64,000 bases of DNA from Rhizobiales bacterium UBA3584 (GTDB lineage Bacteria; Pseudomonadota; Alphaproteobacteria; Rhizobiales; Devosiaceae), in the NCBI GenBank assembly GCA_002375765.1, contig DFMV01000011.1:1-64000 (forward strand). The letters run 5' to 3'. Under the pieces are notes generated by a model that had not been told where the DNA came from, did no database searches, and saw only the letters and a list, made by a program, of their open reading frames with translations. The translations under genes were made by a program, and so were the position numbers. Within the stretch, counting starts at the first letter, position 1. Every line of letters begins with the position of its first letter. This document shows positions 1 through 8,944 of this stretch, piece by piece.

Positions 1-27
1 GAAGCCTTCTTCTACCGCGAAGACTAA
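1..27 (+). CDS. C-terminal end of an upstream ABC solute-binding protein (partial)
   Basis: The first 27 bases read as an open frame ending EAFFYRED and a TAA stop. The frame is cut by the window edge. Because it sits directly before two oligopeptide-type permeases and a double ATPase, and is followed by a strong hairpin like those after the other binding-protein genes here, it is most likely the periplasmic peptide-binding protein of this transporter. Eight residues are too few for a family call, so the identity is inferred from context only. Confidence 0.5.
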   Translation, partial: EAFFYRED

Positions 28-46
28 GAGCGCACCCATCCTCTCT

Positions 47-70
47 GGAGCGGCCCTTGCGGGCCGCTCC
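47..70 (+). other. Intercistronic hairpin after the solute-binding gene
   Basis: A perfect 10-bp inverted repeat, GGAGCGGCCC and GGGCCGCTCC, is separated by the loop TTGC. There is no T-run after it, so it is unlikely to be a full intrinsic terminator. It lies between the end of the binding-protein gene and the first permease. Such stems usually protect the upstream binding-protein mRNA and lower downstream expression. Confidence 0.7.
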
Positions 71-96
71 ATCCCGATCTTAAGAAAGACCGCCCC

Positions 97-1089
97 ATGC
101 TCCGCTTCATTCTGCGCCGCATCGTCTACATCATTCCAACCCTGATAGCGGTTTCGCTCATTTCGTTCTTCGTGATCGCCCTGCCGCCGGGCGATTTCGT
201 GGACCGGATGGCCATCGAGGCGGCCTCCAAGGGCGACTACATGACCCAGGCCGATATCGAGGCCCTGCGGGAGGCTTATGGCCTCAACCAGCCCATCCTG
301 ATGCAATACTGGCGCTGGATCACCGACATCGTCACCCGTGGTGATTTCGGCTATTCATTCTCCTGGCAGATGCCGGTATCAGATCTCATCTGGCAGCGGC
401 TGGGTCTGACGACCATCCTGTCACTGGCCTCGCTGGTCTTTATCTGGATCGTGGCCATACCCATCGGCATCTATTCGGCCGTCCGGCGCTATTCGCTGCA
501 GGATTACGTGTTCACCACGCTGGGCTTTTTCGGCGTTGCGGTGCCCAATTTCCTGCTCGCGCTGGTGCTGATGTATGTCGCCTACGCCCATTTCGGGCAG
601 GCGGTGGGCGGGCTGTTTTCCCCGCAATATATCGAAGCGCCGTGGTCGATCGAGCGCGTGCTCGACCTTCTGGGCCATTTGTGGATTCCCATGGTGGTGC
701 TGGGCACCGCGGGCACGGCGAGCGTGATCCGCACCATCCGCGCCAATCTGATCGACGAATTGCCCAAGCCCTATGTGATGGCGGCGCGCTCCAAGGGCAT
801 GGGGGAAACCCGGCTGCTGATAAAATACCCGGTTCGCCAGGCGCTCAACCCTTTCGTTTCAGGCATGAACGACATCTTTGTCGACCTGGTTTCGGGCTCG
901 ACCATCGTCTCGATCGTTCTGGGCCTGCAGACCACCGGACCGCTGTTGCTCGATGCGCTCCAGACCCAGGACATGCACATGGCGGCGAGCTTTATCCTGA
1001 TGCTTTCGGTGCTCGGAGTTATCGGAACGTTGGTTTCGGACCTCCTGCTTGCCTGGCTCGATCCCCGCATTCGCTACGCCCAAGGATAA
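97..1089 (+). CDS. Oligopeptide-type ABC transporter permease (DppB/OppB family)
   Basis: This 330-residue inner-membrane protein is one of the two channel subunits of a peptide/nickel-type importer. It begins with the typical basic-hydrophobic start MLRFILRRIVYIIPTLIAV, has a periplasmic stretch (about residues 30-95) and then five more membrane segments. The ATPase-docking EAA loop is visible at about residues 228-250 (MAARSKGMGETRLL). It is followed 5 bp later by the second permease, then by a double ATPase, giving a complete importer with the binding protein at the window edge. Substrate cannot be read from sequence; peptides are the family default but opines or oligosaccharides are possible. 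Confidence 0.9.
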   Translation: MLRFILRRIVYIIPTLIAVSLISFFVIALPPGDFVDRMAIEAASKGDYMTQADIEALREAYGLNQPILMQYWRWITDIVTRGDFGYSFSWQMPVSDLIWQRLGLTTILSLASLVFIWIVAIPIGIYSAVRRYSLQDYVFTTLGFFGVAVPNFLLALVLMYVAYAHFGQAVGGLFSPQYIEAPWSIERVLDLLGHLWIPMVVLGTAGTASVIRTIRANLIDELPKPYVMAARSKGMGETRLLIKYPVRQALNPFVSGMNDIFVDLVSGSTIVSIVLGLQTTGPLLLDALQTQDMHMAASFILMLSVLGVIGTLVSDLLLAWLDPRIRYAQG

Positions 1090-1094
1090 GAGAC

Positions 1095-2270
1095 ATGAGC
1101 ACGCTTCCCTTAGGCCAGGACCGCGCCCTTCCCGATACCGCCGCAAAAGCCGATATCGACGCCAGCAGCACGGCGATCGACCGCAGCGCCTATGAGGGCC
1201 AATGGGCGCTGATGTGGCGCAAGTTCTCACGCCACAAGCTCGGAGTGGCGGGCGGGATCGTGGTGATCCTGCTCTATGTCATAGCCGCGGCGCCGGACTT
1301 TTTTTCGCCCACCGGGCCCGAAGTCTATAACGCGCGATACACCTATGCTCCGCCCCAGCCGATCCACTTCCTGCTCGAGACCGAGGAGGGGGTTGTTTTC
1401 CGACCCCATGTCAAAGCCTACAATTCCGTGCTCGACTATGATTCCGGCCGCCGCGTCTTTGAAACCAGCGAGGATGAAATCCATGAGGTCGGGCTGTTCG
1501 TTTCGGGCGAGCCCTATCGCCTTTTCGGCCTCTTCCCGACCGATATCCACCTGTTCGGCACCCTCGAAAAAGACGCGCCGTTCTATCTGGTGGGTGCCGA
1601 TCGGCTGGGACGCGATATCCTCTCCCGGACCATCCATGGCGCCCGCATCTCGATGACCATCGGGCTGATCGGGGTAGGGCTGAGCCTGTTTTTCGGCATC
1701 CTGATCGGCGGCATCTCCGGGTATTTCGGCGGGGTCACCGACAATATCATCCAAAGGCTGATCGAGTTCATCCAGTCGGTCCCCTCGATCCCGCTGTGGA
1801 TCGGTCTGGCGGCGGCAATCCCGCTCGATACGCCTCCGCTGCAAGTCTATTTCATGATCACCATCATTCTTTCGGTCATCGGCTGGACGGGGCTGGCCCG
1901 CGTGGTGCGCGGGCGGTTTCTCTCGATGCGCGGGGACGATTTCGTCAAGGCGGCGCGGCTGGACGGAGCATCCACCTTCCGCATCCTGTTCCGCCATATG
2001 CTGCCCAGTTTCATGAGCCACATCATCGCGGTGGTGACCCTGGCCATCCCCTCGATGATCCTGGCCGAAACGGCGCTGAGCTATATCGGCATCGGCCTGC
2101 GCCAGCCCATCGTCAGCTGGGGCGTGCTGCTCCAGGAAGCCCAGAATGTGCGCACCATTGCCGGTGCGCCCTGGCTCATGCTGCCCGGCGCCGCGGTGAT
2201 CATCGCAGTACTTTCGCTCAATTTCCTCGGTGACGGCCTGCGCGACGCCGCCGACCCCTACCAGAACTAG
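1095..2270 (+). CDS. Oligopeptide-type ABC transporter permease (DppC/OppC family)
   Basis: This is the second channel subunit, 391 residues. The open frame extends far upstream, but ATG at 1095 lies 5 bp after the previous stop and gives a normal N-terminus, so the longer start is rejected. A cytoplasmic N-tail with SAYEGQWALMWRKFSRHK-like character precedes TM1 (about residues 55-72). A large periplasmic insertion of about 100 residues (GPEVYNARYTYAPP onward) separates TM1 from the core, which is longer than classical DppC and recalls YejE-type permeases. GADRLGRDILSR and the EAA loop VKAARLDGASTFRILF are typical of the family. Confidence 0.9.
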   Translation: MSTLPLGQDRALPDTAAKADIDASSTAIDRSAYEGQWALMWRKFSRHKLGVAGGIVVILLYVIAAAPDFFSPTGPEVYNARYTYAPPQPIHFLLETEEGVVFRPHVKAYNSVLDYDSGRRVFETSEDEIHEVGLFVSGEPYRLFGLFPTDIHLFGTLEKDAPFYLVGADRLGRDILSRTIHGARISMTIGLIGVGLSLFFGILIGGISGYFGGVTDNIIQRLIEFIQSVPSIPLWIGLAAAIPLDTPPLQVYFMITIILSVIGWTGLARVVRGRFLSMRGDDFVKAARLDGASTFRILFRHMLPSFMSHIIAVVTLAIPSMILAETALSYIGIGLRQPIVSWGVLLQEAQNVRTIAGAPWLMLPGAAVIIAVLSLNFLGDGLRDAADPYQN

Positions 2271-2278
2271 GCCCGTTC

Positions 2279-4375
2279 ATGTCCGGCTCCAAACCCCTCA
2301 TCGCCATCAACGATCTTTCGGTCGATTTTGCGCTGCACAAACACACGATCCGCGTTGTCGATAAAATTTCCCTCGACATTCCCCGCGGCAAGACGCTGTG
2401 CCTTGTCGGTGAAAGCGGCTGCGGCAAATCGGTGACCGCAAAAGCCCTGTTGCGGGTCGTCGAGCAGCCCGGTTTTATCGCCTCGGGATCGATCGTTCTG
2501 AATGGGGAGACCGGACCCACGGACCCTGTGACGTTGGCCGAGAACGACAAGACGCTTCGCGCCATCCGGGGCGGCGAAATCGCCATGATCCATCAGGAAC
2601 CGATGAGCTTTCTGTCGCCGCTTTATACGATCGGCAACCAGATCAGCGAAGGGCTGACGCTGCATCGCAAGATCGGCAAGGCCGAGGCTCGCCGGATCGG
2701 CATCGAAACGCTGCGCCAGGTCGGCATGCCAGATCCGGAGGAAAAATTCGACCGCTACACCTTTCAGCTTTCGGGCGGCCAGCGCCAGCGCGCCATGATC
2801 GCCATGGCTCTGGTAACCCGGCCCAAACTGCTGATTGCCGACGAGCCGACCACCGCGCTCGATGTCACCACTCAGGCCAATATCCTGGACCTTTTGCGCC
2901 GGTTGCAGGCCGAAAACGACATGTCGGTTCTCTTCATTACCCACGATCTCGGGGTGGTCGAGGAAATCGCCGATGAGGTGGCGGTAATGTATCTGGGCAG
3001 GATCGTCGAACAGGGGCCGGTCGATGAGGTCCTGGGCAATCCCCAGCATCCCTATACGCGCGGGCTTCTCAATTCGATGCCGCGGCTGGACGGCGACTAT
3101 ACTGCTCCGCTCAAGGCCATTCGCGGCATGGTGCCCACGCCTGCCAACCGCCCCGCCGGTTGCCCGTTCCATACCCGGTGCAACCAGGTGATCCCCGGCG
3201 TTTGCGATGCTGAAATGCCCCGGTACAGCCACGCCGGACCTTCCCACAGGGTCGCCTGTCATGCCTATGACGGCGCCGGGAACACGTTTACAGGCCGCGA
3301 GCCCGGCCCGGTCGACAATGCCCCCGAAATCCCGGTGCAGGCCAAACCCGATGGCGCGCTGCCGCTGTTGACTGTCGAACACCTCTCGAAAGCCTTTCCT
3401 ATCCGTGCGGGTTTTCTCGAACGCGTCGTGGGTCACGTTCGGGCGGTGGAAGATGTGAGCCTGACGATCGACAAGGGCGAGACTCTGGGGCTGGTCGGGG
3501 AAAGCGGGTGCGGAAAATCAACGCTGGCGCAGACGCTGATCGGCATTCATCGGGCCGATCACGGGACGGTGACGTTCCGGTCCGATGCCAATGCAGCGGC
3601 CATCGACGTCCTTTCAGCGCGCGGCGCCATCGCAGCCAAGATGCGCAGCGACATCCGCATGGTGTTTCAGGACCCGACCGGCTCACTCAATCCGCGGCTG
3701 CGGGTGCGCGACATCATCGCCGAGGTGCTCGAGGTCAATACCAAAATGACCCGCGCGGAAATGGACGCCAAAGTCGAAGCGCTGCTCTTGGAGGTGGGAT
3801 TGAGCCCCGATTATGCGGGCCGCTATCCGCACGCGTTTTCCGGCGGCCAGCGCCAGCGCGTCGCAATTGCCCGGGCTCTTGCCTCCGACCCGCAATTGGT
3901 GATTGCCGATGAAGCTGTCTCGGCGCTCGATGTCTCGGTGCAGACCCAGATCATCAATCTCATGAAGCGCCTGCAGCGCCAGCACGGCCTGACCTATTTG
4001 TTTGTGTCGCACGATCTCGGCGTCATCGCCAACATTTCGGATCGTGTCGCCGTCATGTACGCTGGACGCATCGTTGAAATCGGCCGCACCGCCGAGATCT
4101 TTCAGTCGCCGCGCCATCCCTATACCGAGGCGTTGCTCGCTGCCATCCCCGGCAAGGCGCGGCGCGGGCTCGCGGCCGCGACCAGCCACATCGACGGCCA
4201 CGCCCCTTCGGGCGGTGCCAGCCAGAGTGGCTGCGCATTTGCCAATCGCTGTCCCTATGCTGCGGAGGTTTGCCGCAAAGTGCTGCCGCAGCTCCGCCAG
4301 CACGGACAAGCACAACCCGTGGCCTGCCACAGGGCCGAAGAACTCGCCCTCACTTCGCCTGTCCGGGCCGCCTAA
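2279..4375 (+). CDS. Double ATP-binding subunit of the peptide-type ABC transporter (DppD-DppF fusion)
   Basis: This 698-residue protein carries two complete nucleotide-binding domains in one chain. Domain 1 has Walker [13 protein letters not shown], signature [10 protein letters not shown] and Walker [13 protein letters not shown]. Domain 2 has Walker [13 protein letters not shown], signature [12 protein letters not shown] and Walker [13 protein letters not shown]. Each is followed by the Cys-containing oligopeptide-transporter C-terminal segment ([16 protein letters not shown] and [15 protein letters not shown]). It therefore supplies both ATPases for the two permeases just upstream. ATG at 2279 lies 8 bp after the permease stop. 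The second Walker B reads DEA rather than DEP, a variant I believe is seen in this family. Confidence 0.93.
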   Translation: MSGSKPLIAINDLSVDFALHKHTIRVVDKISLDIPRGKTLCLVGESGCGKSVTAKALLRVVEQPGFIASGSIVLNGETGPTDPVTLAENDKTLRAIRGGEIAMIHQEPMSFLSPLYTIGNQISEGLTLHRKIGKAEARRIGIETLRQVGMPDPEEKFDRYTFQLSGGQRQRAMIAMALVTRPKLLIADEPTTALDVTTQANILDLLRRLQAENDMSVLFITHDLGVVEEIADEVAVMYLGRIVEQGPVDEVLGNPQHPYTRGLLNSMPRLDGDYTAPLKAIRGMVPTPANRPAGCPFHTRCNQVIPGVCDAEMPRYSHAGPSHRVACHAYDGAGNTFTGREPGPVDNAPEIPVQAKPDGALPLLTVEHLSKAFPIRAGFLERVVGHVRAVEDVSLTIDKGETLGLVGESGCGKSTLAQTLIGIHRADHGTVTFRSDANAAAIDVLSARGAIAAKMRSDIRMVFQDPTGSLNPRLRVRDIIAEVLEVNTKMTRAEMDAKVEALLLEVGLSPDYAGRYPHAFSGGQRQRVAIARALASDPQLVIADEAVSALDVSVQTQIINLMKRLQRQHGLTYLFVSHDLGVIANISDRVAVMYAGRIVEIGRTAEIFQSPRHPYTEALLAAIPGKARRGLAAATSHIDGHAPSGGASQSGCAFANRCPYAAEVCRKVLPQLRQHGQAQPVACHRAEELALTSPVRAA

Positions 4376-4405
4376 GTCGCCTCGCCCTTACCGAGTCTCG
4401 CCATC

Positions 4406-5578
4406 ATGATCGCCCTTCTGGCGCCCGCTCTGCTGTTTTTTTCCAACGCGCTGATGCACATCACGCTGTTCACCCGCCTTCCCGAGATCTCCAGCGCCGC
4501 CGGACTCGACAAGGCAGGTCTGGGCCTGGCGCTGCTCGGCCTTCCCATCGGAACGGTTCTGGCCCTGCCCATTGCCGGCCGGCTCAATGATCGGCTGGGC
4601 CCCCATGTCGCTGCACCCACCATGCTGTTGGTCAACACACTGATGATGCCGCTTTTTGCGCTGGTGCCCGGGCTGGCCATTGGCTTGCTGTTTGCCAGCT
4701 ACAGCTTCGTTCGCACGATTCTGGAGGTCGCCCAGAACATGGTGGCGCTTGGCATCGAGCGTCGCACCGGCGTTTCCGTTCTTTCGCGCAGCCATGGCTT
4801 CTGGTCAGTGGGGCTGTTCGTCGGATCGCTCGCCGCGGGTATGCTGGCGGGGACCGGGGCGTCGCCATTGTGGCACCAGATCATCGCCAGCGCCGCCGTC
4901 ATTTTCCTGATGATACTGTTTCGCGCCGTGGCGCCGCACGATTTCCCGGCGATACCCAAAGCTGGAAGCGGGCGGCTACCCTTTGCCATACCGGGCAGAG
5001 CCATTCTGCTGATCTTTGCCATGACGGTGGGTATCGGGCTGACCGAGGGGACCGTCTATGACTGGTCCATCTTTTACATGCAGGACGTGATCGGCGCGGA
5101 CCCGTCAACCGCTGGCTACAGCTTTGCAGCCTTCACGATCGGCATGGGGGTCACCCGTATGCTGGGGGACAGTCTGCGTATGCGCTTTTCCGATGCAACG
5201 CTCGTCCGTGGCAATGTCGTGATGTGCGCTTGCGGCATCGCTGCTCTCCTTATGAGCCCGGGCCCCCAACAGGCGGGCCTTGCGCTTGCGATGCTCGGGG
5301 CCGGGGTAGCCTTGAATGCCCCGATCGGTGTTGCCGTTGTTTCCCGCCTTCCTGGCAGATCCACGGCAGAGAACATGGCGGCGCTCTCGATGGTGGCCCT
5401 CATCGTCACCTTCGGGATGCCGGCGCTTTTCGGGTTCGTCGCCGAAGCACTCGGTCTTCGCATCGTGTTTGCGGCCCTTCTGCCGATCCTTGCCGTTGGT
5501 TTTCTTCTCGCCCCAGTGGCGGGCCGCGGAGCCAAGGTGATCAATGGTTCGGAAAGGGCGGCACTGCCCGAAATCTGA
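4406..5578 (+). CDS. MFS transporter, 12-TM, substrate unknown
   Basis: This 390-residue hydrophobic protein has the spacing of twelve membrane helices and an MFS-like loop after TM2 (GRLNDRLGPHVAAP, matching the GxLaDrxGrr pattern). The second half repeats the fold, with ADPSTAGYSFAAFTIGMGVTRMLGDSLRMRF at the TM7-TM8 region. It follows the ABC transporter by 30 bp on the same strand and may be co-transcribed. ATG at 4406 starts directly into TM1. No substrate signature was recognised; sugar or metabolite efflux/uptake are both possible. Confidence 0.75.
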   Translation: MIALLAPALLFFSNALMHITLFTRLPEISSAAGLDKAGLGLALLGLPIGTVLALPIAGRLNDRLGPHVAAPTMLLVNTLMMPLFALVPGLAIGLLFASYSFVRTILEVAQNMVALGIERRTGVSVLSRSHGFWSVGLFVGSLAAGMLAGTGASPLWHQIIASAAVIFLMILFRAVAPHDFPAIPKAGSGRLPFAIPGRAILLIFAMTVGIGLTEGTVYDWSIFYMQDVIGADPSTAGYSFAAFTIGMGVTRMLGDSLRMRFSDATLVRGNVVMCACGIAALLMSPGPQQAGLALAMLGAGVALNAPIGVAVVSRLPGRSTAENMAALSMVALIVTFGMPALFGFVAEALGLRIVFAALLPILAVGFLLAPVAGRGAKVINGSERAALPEI

Positions 5579-5879
5579 ATCAATGAGCGGGAGCCTCGGC
5601 TACTCGAAGCGAAAACCCCGATGGATGCGAGCCGTCCCCCACGCCACGACGCATCAGTTCGTTGGTTGGCGGGGTTGGGGTCCAGGAACGTCAACGATCC
5701 AACCGATGGGCAAGACAGCGCGCCCGGAAGCCCGTGGTTTGCCGCCAACGCGGACAACAGGCCAACGTCTCATGGAAATTCTCCCACGGTCGTTGTGAGG
5801 GAAGCTTTGATCGCGCAAGCTGCTAATGTCTGCTGCTAACGCGATCCTCTACATCTTTGATTTTGCTAATTTAAAGGAT
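5579..5879. other. Non-coding stretch between MFS gene and tRNA-Gln
   Basis: About 300 bp with no supported gene. Two short overlapping plus-strand frames exist (5544-5798 and 5621-5839) but they are Arg/Pro/Thr-rich out-of-frame products with no ribosome-binding site or recognisable domain. The last 60 bp before the tRNA 3' end are distinctly AT-rich, as expected for a transcription-end region of the minus-strand tRNA. Confidence 0.6.
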
Positions 5880-5953
5880 TGGCTGGGGAACCTGGATTCG
5901 AACCAGGACTAACGGAGTCAGAGTCCGTGGGTCTACCGTTAACCTATTCCCCA
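5880..5953 (-). tRNA. tRNA-Gln (anticodon CUG)
   Basis: On the minus strand this 74-nt sequence folds as a cloverleaf. Acceptor arms TGGGGAA and TTCCCCA pair, with discriminator G and an encoded CCA (tgg at 5880-5882). The anticodon stem is ACGGA/TCCGT around loop CTCTGAC, giving anticodon CTG (Gln, CAG codon). The T-arm carries GGTTCGAATCC. No integrase or duplicated 3' end is nearby, so I see no sign that it has been used as an attachment site. Confidence 0.95.
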
Positions 5954-6101
5954 GCAGAGGCGGGCGTGCCGCGCGTTTCGCTTCGGCGCGGGGCCGAAGG
6001 AAGTGGCGCTTGTTTAGCGGCACACGATGGCGATTTCAAGCCCGCAATTTCACTTCTTTGTCACAAGCGTCCGCACAAGGCGCCGGCGCGGTTTGAGGCC
6101 T

Positions 6102-6521
6102 CTAGTGGGTGACCGGAGCGCGCCAGGCGATGGCGCGGCTGGGGCTGTAGCAGCCCAGCGCGACCGTGTTGGAGTAATTGCCCGAGACGATCTGCACCTG
6201 GCCGTTGCCGCAATCGCCCACGACCACGCCGACGTGATTGGCCATGACCATGATCGATCCGACAGCGCCCGGATCGGCCTGTTCGCCGTAATTGGCGAAA
6301 TCGCGCGCCTTGTTCGAACCCGTTGGCAAAAGGCCGGCCCGGGCCAGAACCGTATCGAGATAGCAGGCGCACCAGCGTCCGGGACACCCCGAGGGCCGCA
6401 CGCTGCCCAGCTCGCTGAGCATGACGTTGATGACGGTCTGGGGATCACGGGCATTGGATGGGGTGGCGAGGGCCGAAGCGGCGCACAGGGCAAGCAGGAG
6501 CGATAAGACAATACGCGTCAC
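6102..6521 (-). CDS. Secreted CHAP/NlpC-like cysteine peptidase or amidase
   Basis: This 139-residue protein starts with a clear signal peptide (MTRIVLSLLLALCAASALA, likely cleaved near residue 19-25). The mature part contains GRWCACYLDTVLARAG (candidate nucleophile Cys in the CA pair), then NHVGVVVGDCG with the candidate catalytic His, and GNYSNTVALGCYSPSRAIAWR. That order matches small CHAP-superfamily proteins of the TIGR02594 type, which hydrolyse amide bonds in peptidoglycan. Several extra cysteines suggest a disulfide-stabilised periplasmic fold. It stands alone between the tRNA and the ppx gene. Enzymatic activity is inferred, not proven. Confidence 0.75.
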   Translation of the reverse strand: MTRIVLSLLLALCAASALATPSNARDPQTVINVMLSELGSVRPSGCPGRWCACYLDTVLARAGLLPTGSNKARDFANYGEQADPGAVGSIMVMANHVGVVVGDCGNGQVQIVSGNYSNTVALGCYSPSRAIAWRAPVTH

Positions 6522-6877
6522 TTTAGATTTGTCCTTGGCTGGACCCGGCCAGCTATAGCCAGCGTATTGGCAGGGTCGGTCTGTGTTGTTGTCCAGTGGT
6601 CGGCAGACTATCCGTTGGCAAACGGATTGGCCGAAGCGGGATTATTGCCGCAAAGGGCAGGGACATTGCGCAGATGTGATGCGCGCGGCCGTGCTCAATT
6701 GCGGCCCCCTCCCGTAAGGCCGGCATAAACTGGAGTTTTGTGGCGATATCTGGGCAAGGCGGCGGGTGCGGCGGCCGATGTGGCAATCGTTGCGTTGCGG
6801 GCCATGATGGACTACCGTTGATCCGAAACTGAAATGATCTGCCTCGGGCGCCTTCCATTCGAGCCATTGCGGGCCTG
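6522..6877. other. Intergenic region upstream of ppx
   Basis: About 355 bp between divergent genes, expected to hold the promoters of the CHAP gene (minus) and the Ppx/GppA gene (plus). Long antisense frames here (6553-7089) are compositional shadows. I could not identify a convincing -35/-10 pair or operator. Confidence 0.5.
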
Positions 6878-8125
6878 TTGCCTGCCTTGCTCCCATCGGC
6901 GACCGGGCAGTACGGAGTAACCGAGTTGACCGATTCAAGTCGGTCCACCGCCCTGTCGGCGGCTCCTGCGTCTCTGCGCGAGCGCGCAAACGAGCCTGTC
7001 CGGCATGAACGCGAAGACGCCAAGGCGCAACCGAGCGCCAAACGTGCAGCGCGGTGGACGTCCCAACCCAAATCCGCAGGGCAGCGCAAAAAGCGCGCGC
7101 CCGCCTATGCGGCGCTGGATCTGGGAACCAACAATTGCCGCCTTCTGATCGCCCGCCCGACGGAAAACGGGTTTCGTGTGCTCGATGGTTTTTCGCGCAT
7201 CGTTCGGCTGGGCGAGGGACTGAGCCAGACCGGGCGGCTTTCGGAAGCCGCCATGGACCGCACGATCGAGGCGCTCAAGATCTGCAGGAACAAACTGGCC
7301 CAGCACGAGGGCGTAAGGGCGCGCATCATCGCCACCGAGGCCTGCCGCTCGGCCACCAATTCGGCGGCCTTTCTCGCCCGCGTCAAACGCGAGGTCGGGC
7401 TGACATTTGAAGTGGTGGACCGCAAGACCGAGGCCGAACTGGCCGTGACCGGCTGCGCCGATCTGATCGAAACCGATGCGCCGGGCGCCATCCTGTTCGA
7501 TATCGGCGGCGGATCGTCCGAGTTGGCCTGGCTCGATTTCCGCGGCGGGCGCCCGCGCAATCAGGGCAAGACGTCAGCCTCCATCCGCTCCTGGCAATCC
7601 CTGCCGGTCGGGGTCGTCTCGATTGCCGAAAAATTCGGCGGCGTCGATGTGACGCCGGAGATTTTCGAGGCCATGGTGGGCCACGTGACCGACCAGCTCC
7701 GCCATTTCCGTGGCCGGGACAAGCTGCGCGGCATGCTGGCCAGCCATCCGGTGCATTTTCTGGGAACCTCGGGCACCGTCACCACGCTGGCCGGGCTCTA
7801 TCTCGGGCTCGAACGCTACGAGCGCTCCAAGGTCGATGGCCTCTGGATGCATGCCGATGATGTTGACGCCACGATGCGTGTTCTTCTGGCCATGAGCTAT
7901 GACAAGCGGACCAGCAATCCGTGCATCGGCAAGGAGCGCGCCGACCTGGTGATCCCCGGCTGCGCGATTTTCGAGGCCATTCGGCGCGAATGGCCATGCA
8001 AGCGCATAAGGGTGGCCGATCGTGGACTACGCGAGGGTATTCTGATTTCGATGATGTCGGAGGACCGCGTATGGATGCGCGGCCGTCCCGGACGCAGGCG
8101 CAGGGGAGGCAGCAATGCCAAATAA
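6878..8125 (+). CDS. ppx: Ppx/GppA family exopolyphosphatase/guanosine pentaphosphate phosphohydrolase
   Basis: This is a 415-residue member of the ASKHA fold that removes terminal phosphate from polyphosphate or pppGpp. The phosphate-binding loop [16 protein letters not shown] lies at about residue 76. The second loop [14 protein letters not shown] lies at about 205, and [13 protein letters not shown] at about 305. The N-terminal 70 residues are basic and low-complexity, as in many rhizobial homologues, so the true start is uncertain; no internal in-frame ATG gives a better beginning. Its end overlaps rlmE by 11 nt, implying translational coupling of stringent-response/polyP turnover with rRNA modification. 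Confidence 0.88.
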   Translation: MPALLPSATGQYGVTELTDSSRSTALSAAPASLRERANEPVRHEREDAKAQPSAKRAARWTSQPKSAGQRKKRAPAYAALDLGTNNCRLLIARPTENGFRVLDGFSRIVRLGEGLSQTGRLSEAAMDRTIEALKICRNKLAQHEGVRARIIATEACRSATNSAAFLARVKREVGLTFEVVDRKTEAELAVTGCADLIETDAPGAILFDIGGGSSELAWLDFRGGRPRNQGKTSASIRSWQSLPVGVVSIAEKFGGVDVTPEIFEAMVGHVTDQLRHFRGRDKLRGMLASHPVHFLGTSGTVTTLAGLYLGLERYERSKVDGLWMHADDVDATMRVLLAMSYDKRTSNPCIGKERADLVIPGCAIFEAIRREWPCKRIRVADRGLREGILISMMSEDRVWMRGRPGRRRRGGSNAK

Positions 8126-8831
8126 GCCGACCGGCAAGGGCGCGGGGCGTCGCGGCGATCGCGACCTCAAGACCCGCGTCAAGACGGCGCGCAAGCGCAC
8201 GACATCGTCCACGCTCTGGCTGCAACGCCAACTCAACGACCCCTACGTGGCGCGAGCCCGGGCCGAGGGCTGGCGGGCGCGCTCGGCGTACAAACTGCTC
8301 GAACTCGACGAGAAATACGGGCTGTTAAAGCCCGGCATGCGAGTGGTCGATCTGGGCGCGGCGCCCGGAGGCTGGTGCCAGGTCGCGGTCAAGGCGGTCA
8401 AATCCGATCCTGAAAACCCCACGGTTGTCGGCATCGACTATCTCGAAATGGATCCGGTGCCCGGGGCAGCGCTGCTGCAAAAGGATTTCACCGACGAAGA
8501 CGCGCCCCAGGCGCTGTTCGATCTTCTGGGCGGACACAAGGCCGATATTGTCCTCTCGGACATGGCGGCCCCGACAACGGGCCATAAGCCGACCGACCAT
8601 CTGCGCATCATCGCGCTGGTCGAAATCGCCGCCGACTACGCGCTCGACGTGCTCGCGCCGGGCGGCACGTTCGTGGCAAAGGTGTTTCAGGGCGGCACCG
8701 AGCATGAGCTTCTGGCCATGCTCAAGCGCAATTTTGCGACCACCTTCCACGCCAAACCGCCATCGAGCCGTTCGGAATCGGCGGAAACCTATCTCGTGGC
8801 GCGGGGGTTCAAGGGCAGCCGGCAGGACTGA
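8115..8831 (+). CDS. rlmE: 23S rRNA (uridine-2'-O)-methyltransferase RlmE (FtsJ/RrmJ)
   Basis: This 238-residue enzyme methylates the 2'-OH of U2552 (E. coli numbering) in the 23S rRNA A-loop, using S-adenosylmethionine. The K-D-K-E tetrad is visible: K in [15 protein letters not shown] in [14 protein letters not shown] in [11 protein letters not shown] and E in [12 protein letters not shown]. The SAM loop is [15 protein letters not shown]. An alphaproteobacterial basic extension of about 35 residues precedes the conserved [23 protein letters not shown] gives a strong ribosome-binding site for ATG at 8115, inside the end of ppx. Confidence 0.95.
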   Translation: MPNKPTGKGAGRRGDRDLKTRVKTARKRTTSSTLWLQRQLNDPYVARARAEGWRARSAYKLLELDEKYGLLKPGMRVVDLGAAPGGWCQVAVKAVKSDPENPTVVGIDYLEMDPVPGAALLQKDFTDEDAPQALFDLLGGHKADIVLSDMAAPTTGHKPTDHLRIIALVEIAADYALDVLAPGGTFVAKVFQGGTEHELLAMLKRNFATTFHAKPPSSRSESAETYLVARGFKGSRQD

Positions 8832-8898
8832 TAGCGCGCTCTAGTACATTTCAGCGCTTCTTTGAATCGCTTCAATTGCTCTAGGTCTTTGTTTTGTC

Positions 8899-8943
8899 GC
8901 GTGTCCGAACCGATAAAGTGGTATCCACTTTATCTGGACACGC
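8899..8943. repeat. Palindromic intergenic element / likely bidirectional terminator
   Basis: GCGTGTCC at 8899-8906 pairs with GGACACGC at 8936-8943, and inner arms GATAAAGTGG and CCACTTTATC pair around a 3-nt loop; only the bases between the arms mismatch. It lies between convergent rlmE and an MFS gene and abuts the latter's stop codon. The sequence class (TTTTGTCGCGTGTCCG... with a mirrored end and CTCTA) resembles small dispersed intergenic palindromes common in Rhizobiales genomes. I found no second copy in this window. Confidence 0.65.
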
Positions 8944-8944
8944 T

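Noticed and set aside
642..1094. Long upstream extension of the second peptide permease
   Set aside because: The region is the first permease read in another frame; the translation is Arg/Gly/His-rich and ATG 1095 starts the normal domain.
1227..2021. Antisense 264-residue frame over the second permease
   Set aside because: Acidic Gln/Asp/Arg-rich shadow typical of antisense reading in high-GC genes.
5544..5839. Two small plus-strand frames after the MFS gene
   Set aside because: No ribosome-binding site, no family resemblance, Arg/Pro/Thr-rich composition typical of out-of-frame high-GC DNA.
5880..5953. tRNA-Gln as an integration site
   Set aside because: No integrase, no duplicated tRNA 3' end and no mobile-element genes nearby.
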